DNA of 14,296 nt from JAUWOY01 sp034431315 (lineage in GTDB: Bacteria; Chloroflexota; Anaerolineae; VGOG01), in assembly GCA_034431315.1 (NCBI GenBank), contig DAOUDK010000040.1, forward strand, positions 1-14,296. Reading direction: 5' to 3'. The notes beneath the pieces were generated by a model that did no database searches, was not told the origin of the DNA, and worked only from the letters and a program-made list of their open reading frames with translations. Shown here piece by piece: positions 1 through 6,998 of this stretch; the stretch's first letter is position 1; each line of letters starts with the position of its first letter. The translations under genes were made by a program, and so were the position numbers.

Positions 1-1
1 C

Positions 2-133
2 AGGGAGTGGGCGCTGGCCGAGGAAGGCAAGGGCAGTGCTTACAAACCGATCTCCCACATCGAGGGAGTCATTCCCTGGGTGTTCGCTGCCCTCTACGCC
101 TTGCTGGCCTTATTCGCGCTATGCTCTGCCTAA
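2..133 (+). CDS. C-terminal fragment of a membrane protein, function unknown
   Basis: This reading frame is open from the window edge to a TAA at 131-133 and encodes the last 43 residues of a protein whose start lies outside. The third codon positions are mostly G or C, as in real genes here. The fragment begins with a charged stretch, continues through a motif around KPISHIEG, and ends with one hydrophobic helix (about residues 22-43) that would be a C-terminal membrane anchor. I do not recognise the family. Its stop codon is embedded in the first conserved box of an attC-like site, which is how many integron cassette genes end. It converges on the complex I operon and shares the terminator at 236-275. 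The reading frame is well supported; the function is unknown. Confidence 0.6.
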   Translation, partial: REWALAEEGKGSAYKPISHIEGVIPWVFAALYALLALFALCSA

Positions 134-190
134 CAAGGCGGTGCAGACGGACGGCGCTTCGCGCCGCCGCTGAACCGCGGGACGTTAGGC
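128..190 (+). other. attC-like integron recombination site
   Basis: The 63-base site begins with GCCTAAC (128-134) and ends with its exact reverse complement GTTAGGC (184-190). These match the attC R'' (RYYYAAC) and R' (GTTRRRY) consensus boxes. Between them is an imperfect inverted repeat: 138-142 pairs with 174-178, 144-146 with 170-172, 148-150 with 167-169, and 152-157 with 161-166, around a TTC loop. A147 and A151 stay unpaired on one arm. That asymmetry of extrahelical bases is what the integron integrase reads on the bottom strand. The length is normal for a short attC. No integrase gene or second cassette is visible in the window. Confidence 0.8.
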
Positions 191-235
191 TCAACGCTTG
201 AACGATAAAAGAACCGTATGCTTCTCCCGCATAAG

Positions 236-275
236 AAAAGGCCTCGCTCGTGGGAAACCCGGAGCGAGGCCTTTT
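236..275. terminator. Bidirectional intrinsic terminator
   Basis: A perfect 14-bp inverted repeat (236-249 against 262-275) has outer ends AAAAGG and CCTTTT. The 12-base loop contains GGG-AAA-CCC and can extend the hairpin. Each strand therefore reads as a GC-rich stem followed by a T run. It lies between the plus-strand gene ending at 133 and the nuoN stop at 300-302, so it can end both convergent transcripts. Confidence 0.88.
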
Positions 276-299
276 GGTTTCGTTCTGCCCAAGGGGCAA

Positions 300-1751
300 T
301 TAAGTCCCCAGCAGCGCCCCGATGGCCTGCTGAGCCATGTCCAGCAGCGGCGAAGGCCACAGGCCCAAGGCGACGGTGCCCAGGGCGGCCAGGGCGACCG
401 CTACACCCAGTGGCCAGGATAGGCTGAGGGGCTTCGGCTCCTCAGCATCTTTCATGTACATGACCACGATCACTCGCAAGTAGAAGAAGGCGGAGAGGAC
501 GCTGTTGAGGACGCCGATGACGGCCAGCCAGGTCAGGTCGGTCTGGACTGCGGCGCTGAAGAGGTAGAATTTGCCCATGAAGCCGGCCAGGGGCGGAACG
601 CCAGCCAGGGAGAGCATGAAGATGGCCATGGCTGCCGCCAGGAAGGGGCGGCGAGAGGCCAGGCCAGCGTAGTCAGCTATCTCCACCCCGGGCTCCCCGC
701 GCCTGCCCACGACGATGGCGGTGGCAAAGGCGCCCACGTTCATCAGGGCGTAGGCCAGGAGGTAGAAGAGGATGCCTGCCGCACCAGCGGCATTGGCGGC
801 CACGACGCCCACCAGGATGTAGCCAGCGTGGGCGATGCTAGAGTAGGCCAGCATGCGCTTGATGTCGGTTTGAGCGATGGCAGTCAGGTTGCCCAGGGTC
901 ATGGTCAGCACGGCCAGCGCCGCCAGGGGAACCGTCCAACTAGATTCCAGGGTCGGGAAAGCGTAGAGCAGCACCCGGACCAGGGCGGCGAAGCCAGCCG
1001 CCTTAACTCCCCCCGACATGAAGGCCGTGACCGAGGTGGGCGCTCCCTGGTAGACGTCGGGAACCCACGTATGGAAGGGGACCAACGCTACTTTGAAGGC
1101 AAAGCCGATGAGGAGCAGGCCCAGGGCGATGTAGAGGTAAGACCCCGCGCTGGCACTCCCCAGGAAGCTGACGATGCCTGCCAGGTTCGTCGTCCCGGTG
1201 GCTCCGTAGGTCAGGGCGATGCCGTAGAGGAAAAAGGCCGAGGCGAACGCGCCCAGGAGGAAGTATTTGAGAGCGGCCTCGCCGGACTCCTGCCGAGTCC
1301 GGTTGAGGCCGGTCAGCACGTAAAGGGGGATGGAGAGTATCTCCAGTCCCAGGAAGACGATGATCAGGTCGGTGGCGGCGCCCATCAGCATCATGCCGGC
1401 CGTGGCCAGGAGGAGCAGGGCGTAATATTCGCCGCAGGCCAACCCCTCGTCGGCTACGTACTTGATGGAGATGAGGATGGACAAACCTGCCGTCGCCAGG
1501 AAGACCAGGTTGAGGAACTGACTGTAGCCGTCGGCTGCGGCCATGTTCTGGAAGCTGGACGCCTCATTGCCCCAGGTCGCGAATAGCACCACAGCGGAGA
1601 CGATCACCCCTGCCAGGCTAAGCCAAGCCGGCAGGTTTTTTTGTTCCTCACTCTTGAAGAGATCGGCCAGGAGGACGACAAGAGCAGCGACGATGATCAC
1701 GAACTGTGGAGCAAGAGCTACAAGATTCAGACTGGGGATCTCAATGTTCAT
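300..1751 (-). CDS. nuoN: NADH-quinone oxidoreductase subunit N (NuoN)
   Basis: NuoN is the antiporter-like membrane subunit nearest the NuoH/A/J/K part of complex I and forms one proton channel. The 483-residue product is almost entirely hydrophobic (about 14 helices), which is normal length. Visible channel residues are Glu137 in GLEILSIPLYVL, Lys220 in AFKVALVPFHTW, and Lys250 in MSGGVKAAG. The family motif IKRMLAYSSIAHAG is present, and so is SLAGVPPLAGFMGKFY, where NuoN carries Lys instead of the Glu of NuoM. The start is ATG at 1749-1751, with only a weak purine run before it. It is the last gene of the operon, 104 bases after nuoM copy 2, with a decamer inverted repeat in that gap. Identification is certain at family level. 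Confidence 0.97.
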   Translation of the reverse strand: MNIEIPSLNLVALAPQFVIIVAALVVLLADLFKSEEQKNLPAWLSLAGVIVSAVVLFATWGNEASSFQNMAAADGYSQFLNLVFLATAGLSILISIKYVADEGLACGEYYALLLLATAGMMLMGAATDLIIVFLGLEILSIPLYVLTGLNRTRQESGEAALKYFLLGAFASAFFLYGIALTYGATGTTNLAGIVSFLGSASAGSYLYIALGLLLIGFAFKVALVPFHTWVPDVYQGAPTSVTAFMSGGVKAAGFAALVRVLLYAFPTLESSWTVPLAALAVLTMTLGNLTAIAQTDIKRMLAYSSIAHAGYILVGVVAANAAGAAGILFYLLAYALMNVGAFATAIVVGRRGEPGVEIADYAGLASRRPFLAAAMAIFMLSLAGVPPLAGFMGKFYLFSAAVQTDLTWLAVIGVLNSVLSAFFYLRVIVVMYMKDAEEPKPLSLSWPLGVAVALAALGTVALGLWPSPLLDMAQQAIGALLGT

Positions 1752-1773
1752 CTTTCAGGCCTTAATGATGGGA

Positions 1774-1841
1774 CACAGATTAACACAGATTTTCGCAGAT
1801 TTTTCTTTTTCATCTGTGTTAATCTGTGCAAATCCGCGTCC
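1774..1841. repeat. Decamer-based inverted repeat between nuoM2 and nuoN
   Basis: A perfect 17-bp inverted repeat (1774-1790 against 1812-1828) is separated by 21 bases. Each side is itself a run of three 10-base units of the form CRCAGATNNN: 1774-1803 on the plus strand and 1812-1841 on the minus strand. It would form a hairpin in the nuoN leader. There is no T run next to the stem, so it does not look like a simple terminator. Confidence 0.8.
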
Positions 1842-1855
1842 GAAATTCTCATGTT

Positions 1856-3358
1856 TCACGGCCCGGCAACCTGGGCCAACAAAGCCATCACCGAGGCGTC
1901 CATCTTATCAAAGAACAGGTTGGGGAAAATGCCGATCAGGAAGATGAGTACGACGATGGGCACCAGGACGGCGATCTCGCGGGGCGAAAGGTCCTTCAAT
2001 TCTCGATTGGCCGGGTTGTCCAGCGGGCCGTGCATCACCCGGCGGAACATGGTGAGCATGTACCAGGCCCCCAGGATGATGCCCAGAGCGGCGAAGACGG
2101 CATAAATGGGATTGGCCCTGAAGGTTCCCACTAAAATGGTGAACTCGCCGACGAAGCCGTTCAAGCCGGGTAGTCCGATGGAGGAGAGGGTGACGATCAG
2201 CAGGAAGGTGCCGAACAGCGGCACTTGCTTCCACAGCCCTCCAAAGTCCTCAATCAGGCGGGTATGCCGTCGCTCGTAGAGCATGCCCACCAGCAGGAAC
2301 AAGGCCCCGGTGCTGAGGCCGTGGTTGACCATCTGCAGGATGCCTCCCGATAGCCCCTGGGCGTTCATGGTGAAGATGCCCAGCACCACAAAGCCCAGGT
2401 GGCTGACGCTGGAGTAGGCCACCAGGCTCTTGACGTCCCGTTGGCTCAGGGCTACCAGCGCGCCGTAGATGATGCCGATGATGGCCAAGACGGACATCAA
2501 GGGCGTGAAGGTCACCGAGGCGTCCGGAAATAACGGGAGGCAGAAGCGGACGAAGCCGTAGGCCCCCATCTTCAGCATGACGCCGGCCAGGATCACGCTG
2601 CCGGCCGTGGGCGCTTCCACGTGGGCATCGGGCAGCCAGGTGTGGAAGGGGAAGAGGGGCACTTTGATGGCGAAGGCCAGGGCGAAGGCCAGGAATAGCC
2701 AGGTCTGGCTCCCGACAGGCACCTGGAACTGGTAGAGCCTGAGCAGGTCGAAGGTCCTCTCCCCGGTGGCGGCGGCGTTCATGAAGTAGAGAGCCATGAT
2801 GGCCACCAGCATCAGCACGCTGCCAGCCATGGTGTAGAAGACGAACTTCATCGCCGCGTAGACCCGCCGCTTACCGCCCCACATGCTGATGAGGAAGTAC
2901 ATGGGGATGAGGGTAAGCTCCCAGAAGACGTAGAACAACAGGAGATCGAGGGAGACGAAGACCCCCAACATGCCCATCTCCAGAAGGAGCATGAAGATGT
3001 AGTACTCCTTGACCCTCTCGGTGATGGCCGTCCAGGAGGAAAGGATGGCCACGGCCGAGAGAAGGGTGGTCAGCAGCACCAGGAAGAGGCTGATGCCGTC
3101 CACGCCCAGGTGGTAGCTGACCCCCAGGCTGGGAATCCAGGGGACGTTTTCCACGAACTGCATCCCTGTAGTCTCTAGCTGGAAGTAGAAGAAGAGGAGC
3201 AGCGAGAGCAGGAAGTTGGCCACGGCCACGCCCAGAGCCAGCCATTTGATGAGAGCCTCCTTCCTGGCGTTGACAAACAGGATGCCCAGCGCTCCGAAAA
3301 GCGGCAGGAAGGTAATCAAAGAAAGGATGGGGAATGAAATCCAAAGCTCAAAATCCAA
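1856..3358 (-). CDS. nuoM: NADH-quinone oxidoreductase subunit M (NuoM), copy 2
   Basis: This is an antiporter-like proton-pumping subunit of the membrane arm. The 500-residue product has about 14 membrane helices and the NuoM signature residues: Glu147 in FWELTLIPMYFLI, Lys232 in AFAIKVPLFPFHTWLPDAH, Lys263 in GVMLKMGAYG, and Glu405 in NGFVGEF. All charged residues of the channel are intact, so it should pump. The frame is open back to 3373 but contains no ATG at the N-terminus. TTG at 3356-3358 is chosen because GGAGG (3367-3371) precedes it by 8 bases. Both lie inside a heptamer array. The protein is very similar to the copy upstream, with blocks of near identity and blocks that differ. 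The C-terminal 80 residues are the most divergent. Confidence 0.95.
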   Translation of the reverse strand: MDFELWISFPILSLITFLPLFGALGILFVNARKEALIKWLALGVAVANFLLSLLLFFYFQLETTGMQFVENVPWIPSLGVSYHLGVDGISLFLVLLTTLLSAVAILSSWTAITERVKEYYIFMLLLEMGMLGVFVSLDLLLFYVFWELTLIPMYFLISMWGGKRRVYAAMKFVFYTMAGSVLMLVAIMALYFMNAAATGERTFDLLRLYQFQVPVGSQTWLFLAFALAFAIKVPLFPFHTWLPDAHVEAPTAGSVILAGVMLKMGAYGFVRFCLPLFPDASVTFTPLMSVLAIIGIIYGALVALSQRDVKSLVAYSSVSHLGFVVLGIFTMNAQGLSGGILQMVNHGLSTGALFLLVGMLYERRHTRLIEDFGGLWKQVPLFGTFLLIVTLSSIGLPGLNGFVGEFTILVGTFRANPIYAVFAALGIILGAWYMLTMFRRVMHGPLDNPANRELKDLSPREIAVLVPIVVLIFLIGIFPNLFFDKMDASVMALLAQVAGP

Positions 3359-3402
3359 AATCCAAACCTCCAATTTCTAATTTCTAATCTCTAATTCCCA
3401 AA
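3340..3402. repeat. Heptamer tandem array, nuoM1/nuoM2 junction
   Basis: Nine consecutive 7-base units occur, for example TCCAAAG, TCCAAAA, TCCAAAC, CTCCAAT, TTCTAAT (twice) and CTCTAAT. The array supplies the last codons and TAG stop of nuoM copy 1 (3391-3393). It also supplies the GGAGG and TTG start proposed for nuoM copy 2. Confidence 0.85.
3367..3371 (-). promoter_or_regulatory. Shine-Dalgarno site of nuoM copy 2, inside a repeat
   Basis: The minus strand reads GGAGG here, 8 bases before TTG at 3356-3358. It is created by the junction of two heptamer units. It decides the start choice, because no ATG lies in frame nearby. Confidence 0.5.
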
Positions 3403-4884
3403 CGCGATTTGCGACAAGAGATGCTCCACTGCGGGTTGGATGCGATCGAGAAAGGGAGGCGGGTAAAGGCCGATCAGAATGATCAGAATCGCCAACGGGA
3501 CCAGGACGATGACCTCCCGCACTGACAGGTCCTTTAGTTTGCGGTTCTCATTAGTTGGCTCGCCCTGCACCACCCGCTGGAACATCCACAGCAGATAGGC
3601 GACGGCGAGGACGATGCCCAGGGCGGCGATGACGGCGTAGACGACGTTGGACTTGACAGTGCCTGCTATGATCAGGAACTCCCCTATGAAGCCGTTAAAG
3701 CCGGGCAGGCCCATGGAGGAGAGGGTGACTATCAACAGGAAGACTGAGAAAACAGGTATGACCTTCCACAGCCCTCCGAAGTCCTCGATCAAGCGGGTGT
3801 GCCGCCGCTCGTAGAGCATGCCCACCAGCAGGAACAGGGCCCCGGTGCTGAGACCGTGGTTGACCATCTGCAGGATGCCTCCCGATAACCCCTGGGCGTT
3901 CAGGGTGAAGATGCCCAGCACCACGAAGCCCAGGTGGCTGACGCTGGAGTAGGCCACCAGGCTCTTGACATCTCGCTGCATCAGGGCCACCAGCGCGCCG
4001 TAGATGATGCCGATGAGGGCCAGGATGGACATCAAGGGCGCGAAGGTCACCGTGGCGTCCGGGAATAGCGGCAGGCAGAAGCGGACGAAGCCGTAGGTTC
4101 CCATTTTCAGCATGACGCCGGCCAGGATCACGCTGCCGGCTGTGGGCGCCTGTACGTGGGCGTCGGGCAGCCAGGTGTGGAAGGGGAAGAGGGGCACCTT
4201 GATGGCGAAGCCCAGGGCGAAGGCCAGGAATAGCCAGGTCTGGGCTGCAACTGGCACGTCAAACCTTTGTAACTGAAGCAGGTCGAAAGTGGGCTGGCCG
4301 GTGGCCTGAGCGTTCATAAAATACAGCACCAGGATAGCTACCAGCATCAGCGCGCTGCCACCGAAAGTGTAGAGAAAGAACTTGACGGCGGCGTATATGC
4401 GGCGTGCGCCGCCCCAGCCCCCGATCAAGAAGTACATGGGGATCAGGGTTGCCTCCCAGAAAACGAAGAAGAGGAAGAGATCGAGGGAGACGAAGACCCC
4501 GATCATGCCCATCTCCAGAAGGAGCATGAAGACGTAGTACTCCTTGACCCTCTCGGTGATGGCCGTCCAGGAGGAGAGGATGGCCACGGCCGAGAGAAGG
4601 GTGGTCAGCAGCACCAGGAAGAGGCTGATGCCGTCCACGCCCAGGTGGTAGCTGACTCCCAGGCTGGGGATCCAGGGGACCTTTTCCACGAACTGCATCC
4701 CTGTGGTCTCTGGCTGGAAGTAGAAGAAGAGGGGCAGCGAGAGCAGGAAGTTGGCCACGGCCACGCCCAGAGCCAGCCATTTGACCAGAGCCGCCTTCCT
4801 GGCGTTGACAAACAGGATGCCCAGCGCTCCGAGGAGCGGCACAAAGGTAATCAAAGAAAGGATAGGGAATCCTACCTCATTCAA
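3391..4884 (-). CDS. nuoM: NADH-quinone oxidoreductase subunit M (NuoM), copy 1
   Basis: This is an antiporter-like proton-pumping subunit of the membrane arm. The 497-residue product carries Glu144 in FWEATLIPMYFLI, Lys229 in FAIKVPLFPFHTW, Lys260 in GVMLKMGTYG and Glu402 in NGFIGEF, so the channel residues are complete. The frame stays open to a TTG at 4941, but that extension only translates a heptamer array (repeats of SWRLEV type). TTG at 4882-4884 is a better start: GGAGG (4894-4898) lies 9 bases before it, and the protein then begins MNEVGFPILSL, close to the normal NuoM N-terminus. It follows nuoL directly, and a second nuoM follows it. It could equally be the ancestral or the duplicated copy; trees are needed to say which. 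Confidence 0.95.
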   Translation of the reverse strand: MNEVGFPILSLITFVPLLGALGILFVNARKAALVKWLALGVAVANFLLSLPLFFYFQPETTGMQFVEKVPWIPSLGVSYHLGVDGISLFLVLLTTLLSAVAILSSWTAITERVKEYYVFMLLLEMGMIGVFVSLDLFLFFVFWEATLIPMYFLIGGWGGARRIYAAVKFFLYTFGGSALMLVAILVLYFMNAQATGQPTFDLLQLQRFDVPVAAQTWLFLAFALGFAIKVPLFPFHTWLPDAHVQAPTAGSVILAGVMLKMGTYGFVRFCLPLFPDATVTFAPLMSILALIGIIYGALVALMQRDVKSLVAYSSVSHLGFVVLGIFTLNAQGLSGGILQMVNHGLSTGALFLLVGMLYERRHTRLIEDFGGLWKVIPVFSVFLLIVTLSSMGLPGFNGFIGEFLIIAGTVKSNVVYAVIAALGIVLAVAYLLWMFQRVVQGEPTNENRKLKDLSVREVIVLVPLAILIILIGLYPPPFLDRIQPAVEHLLSQIAFGN

Positions 4885-4887
4885 TAT

Positions 4888-4936
4888 CTCCAACCTCCAA
4901 CTTTCAACTTCCAACCTCCAACTTCCAACCTCCAAA
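4888..4936. repeat. Heptamer tandem array, nuoL/nuoM1 junction
   Basis: Seven 7-base units alternate CTCCAAC and TTCCAAC with one TTTCAAC and one CTCCAAA. On the coding (minus) strand the units read GTTGGAG or GTTGGAA, so adjacent units create GGAGG. The array fills almost the whole gap between the nuoL stop (4942-4944) and the proposed nuoM1 start (4884). Confidence 0.9.
4894..4898 (-). promoter_or_regulatory. Shine-Dalgarno site of nuoM copy 1, inside a repeat
   Basis: The minus strand reads GGAGG, 9 bases before TTG at 4882-4884. It is formed where two GTTGGAG units of the heptamer array meet. It is the reason for choosing this start over the array-encoded extension. Confidence 0.5.
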
Positions 4937-4941
4937 CACAA

Positions 4942-6900
4942 TCAGCGAAGGGCAAAGTACCCAATGATGACTACCGCGCCCAGCAGGATGACTAAGGCGT
5001 AGTCGCGCACGTAGCCTGTTTGGATCTTGCGCACTAAGCTACTGCCCCTTACAACGACGTGAGCGACACCGTTGACCAACCCATCGAGGACCTTGGGGTC
5101 GAACACGTCGGCGGAGAGGGAGGCCACAGCTTTGGTGGCACGGGCGACGCCGTTGACCAGCCCTTCGATAAGCCTCATGTCGAACACCTCGGCCAGGAAG
5201 CGGGCCAGCCTTCGCAGGGGATTGACCACCAGGGCCATGTAAATCTCGTCCACGTAGTACTTGTTGGAGAGCAGTTTGTAGACGGAGGCATATCGCTTGC
5301 TCCAGCGGTCCGGTGCGCCAGGGTTCACCAGGTACATGTACTGAGCCAAGATGACGGCTACGATAGCGACTACGGCTGAAAGGGCCATCAGTACCCATTC
5401 CATGATGCCGCTAACTTCGACGGCGTGCACCCCCTCGTGGGCGAAGACCGGCTCTAAGAAACCCTCGATGGCCGAGAGATGCGGTATCCCGATCAGTCCG
5501 CCGACCAGGGCCAACACCGCCAGAATGGTCAGGGGCGTGGTCATGATGCGCGGCGATTCGTGGATGTGCACTCCCTCGTCCACCCGTGACTGTCCCCAGA
5601 AGGTGAGGAAGACAGCCCGGAAGGCGTAGAAGGCGGTCAGGAAGGCGGTGACGATGCCGATCAGCCACAGGATGATTGACTTGTTGAAGGCGTACCACAG
5701 AATCTCGTCTTTGCTGAAGAAACCCGACAGCAGGGGGAGCCCCGCCAGGGCCGCCGCCCCCGCCAGAAATGTCCGGTAAGTGGTTCTCATCTTGTCCCTG
5801 AGGCCGCCCATCTTGCGCATGTCCAGCTCGCCCGCCAGGCTGTGCATCACGCTGCCTGCGCAAAGGAAAAGGAGGGCTTTGAAGAAGGCGTGGGTGGTGA
5901 GGTGAAAGATGCCCGAGGCGTAGGCTCCCACCCCTACGGCCAGGAACATGTACCCCAACTGGCTGATGGTGGAGTAGGCCAGAACGCGTTTGATGTCGTT
6001 TTGCACCAGGGCGATAGTCGCGGCAAAGAAGGCAGTGAGCGCGCCGATGACGGCTACGATGGTCATGGAAAGGGGCGCCAGCTCGAACAGCACGTGGGTG
6101 CGAGCCACCATGTAGACCCCGGCGGTGATCATAGTGGCCGCGTCCAGGGCGGGGAATGGACAGGGACCCTCCATGGCGTCAGGGAGCCAGACGTGGAGGG
6201 GGATCTGGGCCGACTTGCCCGCCGCCCCCGCGAGCAGCAGCAGGGTGATGGCGGTGGCTAGACCAGTGGTGAGCACCTGCGGTGCTTGCTCGAACACCTG
6301 AGCGTAGCTCAGGGTGCCGAAGGTGGCGAAGATGAGCATCACCCCCAGGGCGAAGCCGAAGTCGCCCACCCGGGTGACCAGGAAGGCCTTTTTGCCCGCC
6401 TCGGCTGCGGCCGGCCGTTCGAACCAGAAGCCGATGAGCAGGTACGAGCACAGTCCCACCAGCTCCCAACCGACGTATAGCAACAGGAAATTGTCGGCCA
6501 GCACCAGGATCAGCATGGAGAAGATGAGCAGGTTGAGCAGGGTGAAGAAGCGGGCGTAGCGCTCGTCCTCGGCCATGTAGCCGATGGAGTAGACGTGGAT
6601 CAGGAAGCCCACTCCTGTGACCACCAGAGTCATCAGGGTGGAGAGTTGGTCCACCAGGAGAGCGGCCTCTATCTGGAAGTCGCCCACCGTGATCCAGGAA
6701 AACAGAGGGACTATCCGCCCGTGTTCCTCTGATCCTAGTAGTAAGGTGAAGAACACGCCGACGGCCACCGCGAAGGATAGCCCCACGGCCGCGCAGGCAA
6801 CCCGGCTTACCCACTTCTTGCCTATCCTGCCGCCAAAGAAGCCGTTGATCAGCACTCCCAATATAGGAAATAAAAGAATCAGCCAGGCAAGATCCAACAT
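4942..6900 (-). CDS. nuoL: NADH-quinone oxidoreductase subunit L (NuoL) with extended lateral helix
   Basis: NuoL is the distal proton-pumping subunit, with a long C-terminal helix lying along the membrane arm. The 652-residue product is longer than the roughly 610 of E. coli. Channel residues Glu146 (VGWELVGLCSYLLIGFW), Lys229 (AGKSAQIPLHVWLPDAM), Lys341 (THAFFKALLFL) and the Lys397-Asp398 pair (GFFSKDEI) are present. Two oddities stand out. The TM8 segment reads GPCPFPALDAATM, one residue short and without the conserved His of the usual SALIHAATM. Residues 570-596 and 597-623 form an internal repeat (VFDxxxxxGLVNGVA) that lengthens the lateral helix. The start is ATG at 6898-6900, with AAGGAG (6909-6914) 8 bases upstream; a TTG one codon earlier is less likely. 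Identification is certain. Confidence 0.97.
   Translation of the reverse strand: MLDLAWLILLFPILGVLINGFFGGRIGKKWVSRVACAAVGLSFAVAVGVFFTLLLGSEEHGRIVPLFSWITVGDFQIEAALLVDQLSTLMTLVVTGVGFLIHVYSIGYMAEDERYARFFTLLNLLIFSMLILVLADNFLLLYVGWELVGLCSYLLIGFWFERPAAAEAGKKAFLVTRVGDFGFALGVMLIFATFGTLSYAQVFEQAPQVLTTGLATAITLLLLAGAAGKSAQIPLHVWLPDAMEGPCPFPALDAATMITAGVYMVARTHVLFELAPLSMTIVAVIGALTAFFAATIALVQNDIKRVLAYSTISQLGYMFLAVGVGAYASGIFHLTTHAFFKALLFLCAGSVMHSLAGELDMRKMGGLRDKMRTTYRTFLAGAAALAGLPLLSGFFSKDEILWYAFNKSIILWLIGIVTAFLTAFYAFRAVFLTFWGQSRVDEGVHIHESPRIMTTPLTILAVLALVGGLIGIPHLSAIEGFLEPVFAHEGVHAVEVSGIMEWVLMALSAVVAIVAVILAQYMYLVNPGAPDRWSKRYASVYKLLSNKYYVDEIYMALVVNPLRRLARFLAEVFDMRLIEGLVNGVARATKAVASLSADVFDPKVLDGLVNGVAHVVVRGSSLVRKIQTGYVRDYALVILLGAVVIIGYFALR
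5032..5193 (-). repeat. 81-bp internal duplication in nuoL (27-residue lateral-helix insert)
   Basis: Codons for residues 570-596 (5113-5193) and 597-623 (5032-5112) are tandem copies 81 bases apart. Similarity is clearest over about 48 bases of each, encoding A-E/D-VFD, then GLVNGVA. The rest of the unit has drifted. An ordinary NuoL has a single such block just before the LRRLQTG-like segment and the final membrane helix. Confidence 0.85.
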
Positions 6901-6931
6901 CAAGGCATCTCCTTCCAGTGCCCCCCCTCAA

Positions 6932-6954
6932 TCCCCCCCCAACTTTAGGGGGGA
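6932..6954. repeat. C-run/G-run hairpin upstream of nuoL
   Basis: TCCCCCC (6932-6938) pairs with GGGGGGA (6948-6954) around a 9-base loop, with another 7-C run at 6921-6927. It lies between the nuoK stop and the nuoL ribosome binding site. It looks like a dispersed intergenic palindrome; its function cannot be told. Confidence 0.6.
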
Positions 6955-6956
6955 AG

Positions 6957-6998
6957 TTCTACCTTCCAACTTCCAACCTCCAACTTCCAACCTCCAAT
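6957..6998. repeat. Heptamer tandem array after nuoK
   Basis: Six 7-base units occur: TTCTACC, then TTCCAAC and CTCCAAC variants ending in CTCCAAT. The final T of the array is also the last base of the nuoK stop codon read on the minus strand (6998-7000). It is the same unit type as at 4888-4936. Confidence 0.88.

Larger units (their letters stand above)
1856..4884 (-). repeat. Tandem duplication of nuoM
   Basis: The two nuoM genes align without gaps over most of their length at a constant offset of 1,535 bases (3001 matches 4536; 2321 matches 3856). Two stretches are almost identical even at silent sites: about 3000-3300 against 4535-4835, and about 2230-2440 against 3765-3975. The 3' ends (1856-2100 against 3391-3635) have diverged strongly. 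Confidence 0.9.

Noticed and set aside
828..1586. Plus-strand open frame (252 codons) opposite nuoN
   Set aside because: It is antisense to a clear NuoN. The composition is Gly, Gln, Asp and Arg-rich, as expected of a shadow frame.
1856..4884. Duplicate nuoM as an assembly artefact
   Set aside because: The copies differ in many residues, especially near the C-terminus, and have different flanking repeats, so both are real genes.
4885..4941. N-terminal extension of NuoM copy 1 starting at TTG 4941
   Set aside because: The extra 19 residues only translate the heptamer array. TTG at 4884 has a well-spaced GGAGG and gives a normal NuoM N-terminus.
5411..5863. Minus-strand frames overlapping nuoL in another phase
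   Set aside because: The Arg/Pro/Gly-rich composition is typical of out-of-frame translation of GC-rich genes, and the nuoL frame is unbroken.
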